In this document: piece by piece, positions 20,012 to 31,500 of the stretch
Position numbering within the stretch: position 1 is the first letter of the stretch
Layout: each line of letters opens with the position of its first letter
Source of the DNA: Daldinia sp. FL1419
Lineage: Eukaryota > Ascomycota > Sordariomycetes > Xylariales > Hypoxylaceae
Length of the DNA stretch: 37,438 bases
NCBI GenBank assembly: GCA_025201765.1
Contig: MU623565.1
Span: 1 to 37,438, forward strand
Direction: 5' to 3'
Notes under the pieces: generated by a model
Told to the model about the DNA's origin: nothing
Seen by the model: only the letters and a program-made list of their open reading frames with translations
The model's database searches: none
Position numbers and translations under genes: made by a program

Positions 20012-20624
20012 CGGGCGTTTTTTGTTATCGGCGTGGCGCCGAAGGGGTATGATAACGCAGGTGGCGCTGGCAGGGCCATTCGGACGGATCGCCGTTTATA
20101 TATCACGTTTAATGGGGCAAGGCGTGGCTAACCATGCTACGAGATGACGAAGTATCCCCTTTAGAGGTATCCTTACTAATTTATACTAATACCGTAACCA
20201 ATGCTCTCTGGTTTGCTTGTTTTTTGGTCTATCCAATTCCCATTATTAGGGGTATGATTTAAGAGGCGAGGAGGAATAAGCACGGATGTCAAATTACAGT
20301 CCAGTCTTTTCCCATGACTGTGGTTGTGCCGGGAAGTGCTGATATTAAACATCATGACGAGGAGTACCGAGTCCATTGCGACTCGTAGGCACACGACGGG
20401 CTTTGAACTCTATTAATGCCCAGATAGGTTTCCCCGTCGTGGATTGACAACATTCCATTATTTGACACCTTTGATAAAGCTACGACATGATTGAGAATAT
20501 TCCCTTGACATTATTATATCTTGCGGTTAATAAAATGATTCTACTTTTACCTTGATTACCATCCGCAATAGTGATTCAAGTCTTATATAACCTACGATGG
20601 GTTTTTCATATATCTCCAATATCA
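20012..20624. other. ERG9 3' flank and spacer
   Basis: About 0.6 kb holds the ERG9 3' untranslated region and the remnant upstream region of the decayed NmrA-like gene. A minus-strand open frame at 20176-20394 has no recognisable content. No gene is called. Confidence 0.5.
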
Positions 20625-21071
20625 GGTATAGAGGGCCAAACCGGTCATCTAATTGCCAACTTACCGCTTCGACAAGAGGAATATCCAGAAATCGGCAAAG
20701 TTGATTTGGCAATATGCCTAGTGCTACACCTTCGACAGGCTGCTAAGAAGGCAGGCATACAGAATGTCCTGTTCATTAGCCCTGTGGGCGCCGACTATGC
20801 TAATCCTAAGCGACAACCGCGGTCAATGCAGTTTATCGAGCTTGAATTTTTTGGTTCTATCTACGAAGTTGGCCCATTGGTTTCTCTCGGTCATTCCCCT
20901 TGCGCGATCAGGCAAAGTAAACTTGTTGTAGTAAACTGCTGCACTAACGTGGACATGGCGGGATTCTACGCTGAGAATATACTGTTATATGCGCCGCTGG
21001 CACAGTCCGAGGGGAGTCTCCCATTACCGACTGGGAAAGAACATAAGTCCGCCCCTGTAGCCTTAGGAGTA
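20625..21071 (+). pseudogene. Decayed NmrA-like NAD(P)-binding protein gene
   Basis: The reading frame is open (about 20571-21140) but covers only pieces of the NmrA-like/atypical short-chain reductase family. The start is GIEGQTGHLIA (dinucleotide-binding loop), without the usual preceding first beta strand or an ATG. It jumps straight to RQAAKKAGIQNVLFIS, losing the roughly 60-70 residues that normally lie between. GHSPCAIR then runs into 15 unrelated residues before AGFYAENILLYAPLAQSEG and HKSAPVALG. That 45-nt insert contains GTAAAC and CACTAACG words resembling a donor and branch site, but no acceptor AG at the right place, so it could be a broken intron. After 21071 similarity stops and about 100 residues of a normal C-terminus are missing. 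I read this as a deleted, inactive relic. Confidence 0.7.
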
Positions 21072-21207
21072 TGGATATCAATATCGCGACCGGGTTATTT
21101 TCCCGAGTTCGTAGCTATTACTGTATATATAGGATATTGATGTTTACAATAAGGACGATATTTTGACACAGCAATCTCTTCCGTGGTGATGTGATAATAA
21201 CTTCTAA

Positions 21208-21560
21208 CTATCTACAAACCGCGAGTAACGTAAGCACATCATCTACAACACGCCTCGTCAAGAATAGCCCTACCAGGACAACATGGTGAAGCGGAAGTCC
21301 TCGTCTCACGATTCCGTCCCAGGATACCGACGATAAAATAGGCGATTGGTGGAATATGTTCGAGACGATGGCGGCGGGCTCGCCAAGATATGTTTCATCC
21401 TCGATGGTCTCAGGCCCTGAATCGACTTGGCGCGTCTAAGAGCTTGGCTTCAATGTTCTGTCTCACGTCCGCCACCGTATTGCGTGAGCCCCAGGACTCG
21501 CTTTCGGAGACCGCGGTTTTAGGGTAGATAACCGGACTGGTATTATATATTATCTTTGCT
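21208..21560 (-). pseudogene. Unrecognised frameshifted coding relic
   Basis: On the minus strand a frame from about 21560 reads through protein-like sequence (KTAVSESESWGSRNTV, then ADVRQNIEAKLLDAPSRFR) to a stop near 21419. One base out of frame it continues as ETIEDETYLGEPAAIVSNIF and then HQSPILSSVSWDGIVRRGLP, with a stop at 21208-21210. The two pieces join if a single base near 21418 is an insertion. Local base composition is more G+C-rich than the flanks, as expected of former coding DNA. No ATG and no family was recognised. This could also be chance open frame. Confidence 0.35.
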
Positions 21561-22187
21561 GGCCTTGATATCCACAACGCGGCGTGTCACCGCGCCTCTG
21601 GCATTCGTAAATTACTCCCTCGTAAGATAAATTACTATGTAGCCTTGTTACGAATTCGAAAAGGGGTAATAGATCACGAATTAATTATACCTGACTTCTT
21701 TCAGACTTGACTAATACACCTCGCAAAACCATAGTCAAGCTTATGTCAATATGTATTGTTGAAAATGATTATATACTGATAGAATATCTATCGGTCTGAA
21801 GTATACACAATGTAATGATGGAACATCATATGGAACCGGTAGTTAATTCGTCTGCGTATCGTGAAGTTTGGTCAGATCCATGTCGCAGAACTTTTTCTTG
21901 GTCATCTTCTCTCTATAATGCATTGGTCGCTCGTCTATTTCAAGCATAACATCTTGCTACGCTATCCACACGTATATTTCCTTCCCAAATTGAGAACTGA
22001 AAAATAACGTAATATAAACAACACAAAAGGCCCAACGTTCGCCTCGTCCAAAAAGAATCAAAAATCGCAGTATGAAGTATTGAATTCATGTTTCGCTAGG
22101 TGCTGGTAACAATGTGCGTTGGGATAAGGTACGTGCAGAAAGCGATAAGGTGAAATTATCAGGCGTACAGAGTATCACGTCTTTGAT
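21561..22187. other. Intergenic spacer downstream of the subtilase gene
   Basis: About 0.6 kb of mixed-composition DNA lies 3' of the minus-strand subtilase gene, presumably including its 3' UTR. No gene, repeat or RNA is recognised. Confidence 0.5.
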
Positions 22188-23666
22188 TTAGTTTACGTTG
22201 CCGTTGTTGGCGATGACATCAGTGGTACCCCTGATATTTCGCTTGACACTCGCACCAGTAGCGGCACCCAGTTCCTTGATACGGTCCGAAACGGCAGTAG
22301 CGTCGGTGAGACCCTCAAGGGACATAAGATAGGCTGCGAGGCCGGCAATGTGTGGCGAGGCTAATTCTTTGTTAGATACGGATTCGTCCTACAGGGATCC
22401 TACACACTAGAGACTAGGGAGAACATACCCATGGAAGTACCACTCAGAGTCTCGGTAGCAGTGTTGCTAGAGATACCAACACTCTCAACATCGACACCGG
22501 GGGCGTAAACATCGACGAAGCTACCGAAGTTGCTAAAGCTTGCGCGTCGGTCGTTGGTCTGATCGATGGCACCGACGGTGATGGCGTTGGGGCTGCTTGC
22601 GGGGGAGACGTTCTTGGCGTCCTGAGCTTCATTTCCTGCGGCGACAACGGGAACAACACCATTGGAAAAAAGGCGTTCAATGGCGTCGTTAACAGCCTGA
22701 GAAGCGGGACCACCAAGAGACATATTCATTACCGCTTTTCCCTTCTTAGCATCCGAGGCAACGAAGTTGAGACCGTCAATAACGTCAGCGTTGGTACCAC
22801 CACCTTGGGCGTCTAAGACCTTGACGCCCACTAGTTGAACGTTCTTGGCCACTCCAAACGTGGCACCACCAACGGTACCTGCGACGTGAGAACCGTGGCC
22901 ATTCAAATCAGTAGCCTATTGTTACACATTAGTTCGAGTTACGCGGCACGGTAAGCCGATGTTAAATTAGCATTATGGAAATGTAGATCAGAAAGCGTAC
23001 CTCTTCTTGCTCAACGGCGTTGAAACCCATAACGGCTCGCCCCTGGAAATCCTCGTGCGTTGTCATGATGCCGGTGTCAACGATGTATGCTGTGATTCCT
23101 TCGCCGGCTGCTGCGTCGTCAAATACGTAACCTTCTACACCAGCTTGAGCATGGCTTAGACGAGCTAGACCAGTGGGCGCGTTGCCTTGGTTCACAAGCT
23201 TGGAGGATTTGACGTAAGTGTTGGCTTCGACGTATTTGACCATGTTCAAGTTGTTGATATCACTCATCATGACATCGTCGGAGTCTAGAGCCATAGCCCG
23301 CCAACCCGACATGGCGAATGTACGAACTTTTGTGGAGAGAAGCTGGCCAACAAGGCCGCGCTTGTTCAGGTTGCGCTTCTTGACAGCAACCTGTACGGAT
23401 GCTTGGTGCTGGTCGATCTCATCGTCGGTATAGTTCTTGTGGTAAACCACAATGTACGAGTTGGGGACAATATCCTTCGCATCGGGGTTGCTGATAAAAG
23501 CGGCCACAGCTTTAGTTAATCCACCTATTAATTCACCGACATCCGGAGTAGATTCCGTAGAAGTTGAGGGCGCAGAAGGTCGCCATAAGTTTAAAGGGTT
23601 TGCGACTGCTCCCAATGGGGCCAAGGCAAGGAGAGAGGTGAAAACGGTAGCGATGCTTGGAGCCAT
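22188..23666 (-). CDS. Secreted subtilisin-like serine protease (S8, proteinase K type)
   Basis: An extracellular endopeptidase made as a pre-pro-enzyme. Three exons on the minus strand, 23666-23001, 22915-22429 and 22360-22188, with GT-AG introns of 85 and 68 bp, give 441 aa. A signal peptide (MAPSIATVFTSLLALAPLGAVA) is followed by a Ser/Thr-rich stretch, then an I9-type propeptide (about 70-153, YIVVYHKNYTDDEIDQHQ to KYVEANTYV). The mature catalytic domain has the complete triad: D197 in AYIVDTGI, H229 in NGHGSHVAG and S383 in SGTSMASPH. The oxyanion Asn is N317 in VAAGNEA. Exon 2 ends one base into the Ala after GTSM, and splicing restores the ASPHIAGLAAYL helix, which confirms the model. 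No C-terminal extension is present, unlike vacuolar Prb1-type enzymes. The segment between signal and propeptide is longer than usual. Confidence 0.95.
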
Positions 23667-25190
23667 TTTGTCGATTTAGATATGGGAGTTATGAAGTTGG
23701 CTCTTTTTTTTTTTTTTCTTTTTTTTTTTTTACCTCTCTTTGTACCAGACAAATCGAGAATGATCCAATGCTGTGATATCGCTAAGCACCTAGTGAGAGA
23801 CTTGATATTGAGGGCTTGTCTTGTATGTACTGTCGTATATAAAAATGAAAGGCTACAATCGAATCACTGATTCGAAAGTAAGTAGAGAGAGAAAATATAT
23901 TCAAAAAGAATGGTGTGAGGAAAAGAACGAGTAGAGGGTTGAAGGTAAGTCTAGGTTATGAGAGTAACGAAGACAAATAAAATAAGAAGGTACCTTCACG
24001 ATCCACTCTGACCCGGTTTAAAATGAGAAGAAAAAAATTGGGAGGGATATTTAAGAAACGACAAGCAAACTCGGGAAGGTAAATGGGTAAAGGAGGTGAG
24101 AGGGCATTGTCTTTTTAATAAAAGATTGTCAGCTGGTCGCATATAAACCTACCTTGATAGGTATTTTAGGTAGGCAACTAATTAATAGGGCGTTGAAAAT
24201 ACGGAATCGTACAATAAGGTACCTAACGATAAGAGTACCCATAACGCGAGTTCTGTTAAGATCAGCCCCTTAAAGCACGGCTTCCTACTTGTAAGCAGGG
24301 TCCCCTAGTACGTTTAGGTACTCTGGTACTTACATAGAGAGAGAAGCATGGTGTAACTTATTGACTAGCCTTTTAAACTCGGTAATGAGTACTAGAAAAA
24401 GATTCGAAAGAGGCTCGTTTTGGACGGATGAATTTTATGTACATGTTAGCAAAACAACCCCAGTTTACAAAAGGCCGGGTGGGAATCATCATAGGCGCCA
24501 AGTACCGCCAAGTCAAACGTGAGCCCCTGGGAACGCCGCGTTGATCCTCAAAATGCAGGGGTTTAGAGTGCCTCGCGCATACTTTTGCATACTTTTGCAT
24601 ATTCATCGGTTCGTTAATCCCAGACAAGGCCTTGCGAGAGGCTAGGTGGAAAAGTAATAGGGTCGACTAGATTCGATCGTAGCGCAACACGGAAGACACT
24701 AACAAACTGCATTGTACTGAATAGCGTCTTTGTGCAATCCTCTTTTACAGCCAGTCAATTAAATCGTGATTGCTAGCCAAGCCCGCAACGCAAAGGTCTC
24801 GTACGATCTCAGCCTGTAAAATACGTATTAGGAAAACAACTGATATCCATGGGTCATACCGCCTGCTATATTTGTTCGCCGTATTCCTCTGTTTAGAAGT
24901 ACAACTTAGATGATCCTCTAGGATCGCGAAGCATCGGTGGATGTCGGGGGCGAAAGCCCATGCTTTATGAGATGCTTCCGCCATTTTTGAGCCGCGCGTA
25001 TGAACTTGATCACGGCAAAGGTGGCAGCTATATGAATCATATTTACCCCGTAGGTTCATAATCGCTGGTAGAACCGACCAAATTGGTTATAATGACCAGA
25101 AACAGACTGGAACGGATTTATCCGAAGTCGTCATTGATCCCTTCGAACCATTAATTACTGTAAACAGGCAATGGTTCCGCTATATTAGCA
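23667..25190. other. Subtilase promoter and transition to the A+T-rich block
   Basis: About 1.5 kb without a supported gene. The first 70 bases hold poly-T runs, which are poly-A on the coding strand of the subtilase gene. A short tandem CATACTTTTG duplication is at about 24581-24600. Minus-strand open frames at 24373-24627 and 24745-25059 show no recognisable domain. Composition is normal until about 25190, where it collapses into A+T. Confidence 0.5.
23703..23731. repeat. Poly(T) tract interrupted by a single C
   Basis: Two long T runs separated by a C lie about 40-65 bp upstream of the subtilase start codon. On its coding strand this is a poly(A) promoter tract, common in fungi. Confidence 0.8.
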
Positions 25191-25299
25191 TTATAATTGT
25201 TGGATTAGTAAGCTTGAAAATTAATGTTATATAATATATAAGGAAAAATTATGATTATAGAATTTAAATTATTTTTATTAATTTTAAAATTTTAAAAAA

Positions 25300-25637
25300 A
25301 AATTTTTTTTGGATTGGTTGTAAAGCAACCAATTTACTTTTTAAGATCAATTAATCTTATTTAATAATTATTAATTTGATATTTAATAATAAATATAATC
25401 TTTAAATAAAAAAATCATATATTTTAAATATATATTAAATTGAAATAATATAATTAAATAATAAATCCTATTTTGCAAAGGCCTTATTAGTTTTTTTTAG
25501 AATTAAATTATTTAGGTTTCTACAGTTCTTTTAAATATAAATAAGCCCTCAAAAATTATCTTTTTTGTTTAATTAATCTAGGCTTTTTAAATTCTATATA
25601 ATTAATTTTTTATAAAGTTTTATATAATAATATATAT

Positions 25638-25674
<37 letters not shown>

Positions 25675-27960
25675 AAATATTATTATTAATAAATAATTAT
25701 ATATATTAATTCTTTTACCTAATTATTTTATTACCCTTTTAAGATATAGTTATTTTATATTTTCTTTTTTATATAATTTTTGGTTTATTATAGGGTAATT
25801 GAAGTGTAGGGTATATTTTATAAAAGTTATTAAAATCTTTATTTAATATATATATAATTTTAATAAATTCTTTTACTATTATAATATACTAATTTTTTTG
25901 GATTAGTTACTTCACAACCAATTTAACTTCCGGGATCAATCAATATTATTTTATAATTATCAATTTAATACCTAATAATAAACCCTATTAACCTCCATAA
26001 AACCAACCCTTCTAAAATCTCCACAAACTTTTCTAAACATAAATAAATCCTTAAACATTAATTTTTATCTAATCAATTCAAATTTGCAAAAATTATTACA
26101 TTTTCCTTATCAATTTTACAATAATTTACAAATTTACTCTTTTATTAAATATATTATCTATTCAACCTCATACATACTACCATTAACAAACAATTACTAC
26201 TATTAATTTTCCTACCTAATCATTTTAATATCTTTTTCAAAATATAATCACCTTACATCCTTTCTCTCATACAACCTCTAACCTATTATAAGGTAATTAA
26301 AATATAAAACATATCCTGCAAAAACTATTAAAACTCCTATTCAATAATACAAATATCCAATTTATCTTTTAATATTTAAAATAATATAATTACATAATTA
26401 AAATTACTTTATAAAACCCTATTAACCTCCATAAAACCAACGTTTCTAAATTTCCACAACCTCTTTTAAATATAAATAAACCCTCAAAAATTATCTTTCT
26501 TATCTAATCAACTCAAATTCTCAAATATAAAATTATTAATTTATTATAAAACATTTTATACAAATATATACACTTTTTATCTTAAAACTCTTATTCAATT
26601 CAAATTTCTGATTAATAATATTAACCTTAAATTAAAACTCCTATTTAATATATAAACTCCCAAAAATTAATTCCTACTTAATTAAATTAAATTTTTAAAT
26701 ATTAATATATTTAATTTTTTTATAACTTTTTACAATAATTTATAACCATATCTCCAATTAAATATATTATTTATTTTATCTCTTAAATACTAATAATCAC
26801 CTTTATTAATCAACTTATTATTTAATTACTTAAATATTTTCTTTATAATATAATTACATTATATTTAAATAATTATTAAAGTTTCTATTTAATATATAAA
26901 CCTTCAAAAATTATTTTCTTATTTAATTAAATTAAGTTCTACAAAATTATTACTTTTTTTTATAACTTTTACAATAATTTATAAATTTACTTTTTTATTA
27001 AATATATCATTTATTCTATTTTTTAAATATTAATTACCATTAATAATAATTATTTTTATTAACCTTTTATTTAATCATTTTAATACTATTAAAATATAAT
27101 TTATTATAAAATAATTAAAATGTATAATAAGACATATCCCACAAAAACTATTAAAACTAATATTAACCTTAAATTAAAATTCTTATTTAATATATAAGCT
27201 CTAAAAAATTAATTCCTAACTAATTAAATCAAATATTTAAATATAAAGTTATTAATTTTTTCATAGAATTTTATACAATAATATACACATTTCTTATTTT
27301 TTATTAAATATATCATTTCAAATATTAATTACCATTATTAATAATAATTACCTTTATTAATTTTTTTATTTAATTACTTTAATACCTTCTTTAATATATA
27401 ATTACTTTATATTTAACTATTAAAATTCTTATTTAATATATAAATTTTCAAAACTTAATTCTTATCTAATCAAATTAAACTCTTTAAACATTATTTTTTT
27501 ATATAACTTCTTATAATAATTTATAATTTCTCTCTCTTATTAAATATATTATTTATTTTATTTCTTCAATATTAGTTATTATTATTAATAATTACTTTTA
27601 TTAATTTTATATTTAATCATTTTAATATCCCCTTTAAAATATAATTACTTTACATTTTTTATCAATTAAAATACAAATTAAAATATATTCCATAAAAACT
27701 ATTAAAATCCCTATTCAATATATTAACTCTTAAAAGTTAATTCTTATTCAATTAGATTAAACTCTATAAAATCATTACTTTCTCTTATAACCTTTACAAT
27801 AATTTATAAATTTATTTTTTTAATAAATATTACCTCTTAAACGTACTATTATTATTAATAATTACCCCTAATAATTTTTTTACTTAATTACTTTAATACT
27901 TTATTTATAATATAATTTATTATAAAATATTCTGAAAATTATAAGTAATTTAAATTAAGA
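25300..27960. repeat. Left array of degenerate repeats (G-poor strand)
   Basis: Recurrent blocks reappear with spacings of about 245-605 bp. TTTTTTGGATTGGTTG at about 25305 recurs as TTTTTTGGATTAGTTAC at about 25894. An AAATAAGCCCTCAAAAATTATC-like block (shown here only by position) recurs at about 25540, 26040 and 26475. An ATTATTAATAATTACCTTTATT-like block recurs near 26800, 27045, 27340, 27580 and 27855. From about 25980 on, G is almost absent from the + strand while C persists. The copies are too diverged to define an exact unit by eye. Confidence 0.7.
25642..25670. repeat. (TA)n microsatellite
   Basis: A perfect TA run of roughly 28 nt inside the left repeat array. Confidence 0.85.
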
Positions 27961-28712
27961 AAACTTTGCAAGTAAAGGCTTAGCTAATAAATTGAAAATT
28001 GATATTATATAATAATTTTATTTAAAATTGGTATATATTATAGAATAATAAATTAAAATTGTAAATTTATTAAATTAATTGATGTATTTTATATAACCAA
28101 TTTTGGAAATATTAATTTTCCAATTTATTAATATCTTATTATAAAGTATTTAATTTAAAAGGAATATTAAATATTAAATCTTAAAACCTTTTTACTTTAA
28201 AAATAATTATATATATTAAATTAGGGATAAATTTCATTTTTAAAATATTTAATATTATTTTATTATATATAATATTATAAATTTTATAAATTAAAATAGT
28301 AAAAGTAATAATAAAAGGAAATTAAAAATGTTGGTAATTAATATTTTTAATATTATATTTAATATGTAATTAAAAAATGGAATTATTACTTTATTTTTAA
28401 TACAATATAATTTTGGATTACCTTTTTTCCTAATAGAAAGTTAAATTTATTAAAGTTTAAATTGAATAATTATAATAAATTATTATTGGGGTAAAAGAAA
28501 TGTGTTTTATAATATAGTAAAGGGCGTTTGTATTTATTAAATTATTTTTATTAGATAGTAAGTTTTAAAAGGAATATAAAAAGTAATTAGAGTTATAATA
28601 ACGAAGTTAAGTCAGAGAAGTAATAGGTAAGTTTTTTCTGGAATATAGTTCTTATTTGGAATAAATATTAAAAAATAAATTAAATATTTATATTAAATTT
28701 AAATAATATAGT

Positions 28713-28742
28713 ATAATAATAATAATAATAATAATAATAATT
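28713..28742. repeat. (AAT)n microsatellite
   Basis: About ten perfect TAA/AAT units in the A+T-rich core between the two arrays. Confidence 0.85.
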
Positions 28743-29473
28743 TTGAATTAGTATATTTGGTTAAAGACATTAATATTATAAAAAGAAATAATTTATAATT
28801 GATATTAAAAGTTACAGAGTACTTAATGTTGGAATTGTGTATTGATAAAATGTAATATAATGATATCCAATTCAGCTGGTAGTTGAAGAAGTACCTTATA
28901 TAAAGCGGTAATATTTTGAAAAAAATGGTAAATGTAGCCCTTATATTAGTATTGTTAACCTTAAAATCGAAACAATTTTTAGGAAGGAAAAGGTTTCAAA
29001 GCAATAATAACATTAGTATTAAATGTTACTTTTAAGGGCATATAAAAGAATGGTGATACATTAAGCATTATTTTAAGTAAAAACAAATTTATTACTAAAC
29101 TCGCAAAAAATAGGGAAAAGTTTATGTGATAGTGGAGATGGCTAATTCAGAAAAATATCGGTCGGGATTATAAGGCACCTAATAAATGTTTTACTAATTA
29201 AATTAAAATATTAATTTTGGTTGGTTAATATGGTAGTAAATGTATTTTTAAGTATTAAGGGTTGGTGGTACTTATTGGGTATGTCCCTATTACTTTGGAA
29301 GGTTAATATTAGCTATGATATAAATAGATATAATTGGGAATAATTATTTTTAAATAAAATTAGGTTAAAATGCCATTAGGCGATACTTATTTAATAAATT
29401 AATTTAATTAATAAATTATATAGGTTAGCTTTGGGGGTAAGGGGGTTGGAAACAAGGGTGCTGCTTACCTAAG

Positions 29474-29627
29474 AATTAGTTAGGAAGGTTAAGGGGTTAG
29501 TTAAGGGAGGTTAAAGGGGTTAGTTAAGGGAGGCTAAGGGGTTAGCTAAGGAGTCAACTAGGGAGTTAACTAGGGAGTCAGTTAAGGAATTAGTTAGGGA
29601 AAGTTGGGGGGGTTATTTAGAGGAGGT
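29474..29627 (+). repeat. G-rich minisatellite, ~12/24-bp periodic
   Basis: Units such as GGTTAAGGGGTTAGTTAAGGG-like 22-24-mers (starting near 29487, 29509 and 29532) pass into clear 12-mers: GTCAACTAGGGA, GTTAACTAGGGA, GTCAGTTAAGGA and ATTAGTTAGGGA. More than ten GGG or GGGG runs lie on the + strand, so G-quadruplex formation is possible. It is the most G-rich spot in the whole A+T block and stands out sharply from its surroundings. Confidence 0.85.
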
Positions 29628-29648
29628 TAAATGAAATTAATTGAATTT

Positions 29649-29708
29649 AATAAAAGATTTAATAAAAGATTTGATAAGAGATTTGATAAAAGATCTAATA
29701 AGAAGTTG
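29649..29708 (+). repeat. 12-bp tandem repeat, five copies
   Basis: Five successive 12-mers: AATAAAAGATTT twice, then GATAAGAGATTT, GATAAAAGATCT and AATAAGAAGTTG. The period is exactly 12, matching the G-rich minisatellite that ends about 20 bp earlier, though the sequences differ. Confidence 0.85.
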
Positions 29709-29879
29709 GTTATGATATTATGTATAGCCTGGTATGTAACATTAAAAGTGGGGTTTAAAAAGGTGTAAAAGGGAGAAATACTAATTTGGATTAAAGGTAA
29801 AAAGAATTGGTATATATATCCAATTAAAATATACAGATTATATTAACTTTGCATACCTATTAATCTAATTAACAGGTAG

Positions 29880-30485
29880 TAGCTAGAATGGGCTAACAAA
29901 ATCTTACAAAAATCCCCTAGGTTTTTAAGGCTTTTAATTAATTAGGTTATATACCTAATATGGGTATAATCAATTTTTATATTAAAGCTGAATTATGTGC
30001 AATCTTTTTGATTGGCTACCTAGGGTATGTATTCTTAACCTTATTATCCAATTAATTGATTTTTGGAAGTAATAACATCATATATGAGTTACTTGGAATC
30101 ATCTCCAAAAGATCTACATATCCTCTCGAGATATGTACCTGAAATACCAATATTTAATTAATTGCCTTCTTTTATTAAATTGAGTACATATTTTTGACTC
30201 TCAAATCTGATTAATTAATTAATTTGATTTAAATCACCCTTCTACAGTACGTACTTAAAACATCAATATCTAATTAATTACCCTATTTTTTTGAATTACT
30301 AATACTTCTGTACTATATATTAATTATAAAATAAATAATTTAATTAATTAATTTAGGTATATGTAAACCTATCTAAATTAATAAGGTTTAATTGGTTAAT
30401 TAATATTTTATTATTTATTTTATTAATTTTATTATTAATTGATTTAAGCTTAAGAATTTCAACCTACCCCCCCACAAGTACAATT
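29880..30485 (-). mobile_element. Candidate LTR retroelement 3' end (copia-like), minus strand
   Basis: Read on the minus strand, ACTTGTGGGGGGGTAGG at about 30480-30463 resembles the polypurine tract that precedes the 3' LTR in Ty1/copia elements. It is followed by TTGAAATTC, a plausible LTR start (TG at 30461). The next 580 bases are less degraded than their surroundings and contain several non-A+T words (for example CTCGAGAGG and CCTAGGTAGCC). I could not find the opposite LTR or a target-site duplication, and no pol coding remains legible. Confidence 0.35.
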
Positions 30486-31374
30486 TTAGAAAGAAAACTT
30501 TCAAATTTATTACATAACAAAGTTTTCTAATAAATAATGGATGGATAAATCCATAGCTTAAATAAGCCTGCCCTAAAGACCATTATTATAAAGAAAAAGA
30601 GAAATAAAACAGAAATAAAAACCAAATTTAATAAAATAAATATTATTATAACATTAACTAATAAATTAATAAAAACATTTAAATCTAAAATTAATAATTT
30701 AATAAAAAAAGTAAAAGTAAAAATTAAAAAAATAATAAATACATAAAAAATACATATCAATATCACAACAACTACAAAATAAAAACAATAATAAAATAAT
30801 ATCCCCAAAATAAACAAAATAAAAGAATTAATTAAAAAAATAATAAATAAAAAATTAAAATTAATAAATAATATTAAAAAGCCATAAAAATAATTTTAAA
30901 TTATAATTATTAAAAAAATTATTAAACCTTAAACCTTTACCATTATAATATTAATTTATTTCCAATATAAAATTATAATTAAAATAATAATAAAATTATA
31001 AGAAATATTAAAGAAAAGTTTTAAAGAAATTATATAAGCCATTAATAATATAATTAATAAAGATAAGGTTATAATAATATTCCAATTTAAAGCCAAATAA
31101 TATAAGAAAAATTAAAATTAAATTAAAAAGATATTTAATTAAGAAATAATTGAAATAAATAAGGTTTTTATGGTAATAATCAAAAACCTAAAAATAATTA
31201 ATTTAAAAAATACCTATATTGACTTATAAAGTTTAATGAAGATCTTTTAAAAAAAATTTTAAAATTTTTAAAATTAATTTTATATTTAAAAAATTAATTT
31301 TATATTTAAAAAATATTTAAGAATCAAATTTATAACCTTAATTATAAAGATTAATAAATTAAATATTGATGGTT

Positions 31375-31500
31375 ATATGCTACCAGGCATTGTAGACCCC
31401 TGTAGCAAATAAAAGAAGTATTACATAATTAGCATATTGTATATATAAAGGTTTTAAATCCATTAAGCTCAGAGTAAATAATTCTTTTCTTTAAGATTTA
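31375..31500 (+). mobile_element. LTR-like fragment, plus strand
   Basis: A short island that is less A+T-rich than its surroundings reads TACCAGGCATTGTAGACCCC, then a CTGTAGCAAATAAAAG word, a TATATATAAAGG TATA-like element, and GCTCAGAGTAAATAATTC before a TTCTTT stretch. The order of TATA element followed by a polyadenylation-like AGTAAATAA and T/C-rich sequence resembles the U3-R region of fungal LTRs. No matching second copy was found in the window. Confidence 0.25.

Noticed and set aside
15330..23666. Biosynthetic gene cluster around squalene synthase
   Set aside because: Neighbours are a nucleotide-sugar enzyme, a decayed NmrA-like gene and a protease. There is no cyclase, P450, synthase or transporter, so ERG9 looks like the housekeeping copy.
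24373..25059. Two minus-strand open frames (84 and 104 codons) between the subtilase gene and the A+T block
   Set aside because: They have no recognisable domain, signal peptide or splice-supported extension. The CHLC pair in the second is not followed by further zinc ligands.
30527..30817. A 96-codon minus-strand open frame of Phe/Ile/Leu/Val resembling a membrane protein
   Set aside because: The composition is exactly what A+T-saturated DNA encodes, there is no charged loop pattern or conserved motif, and it lies in decayed repeat DNA.
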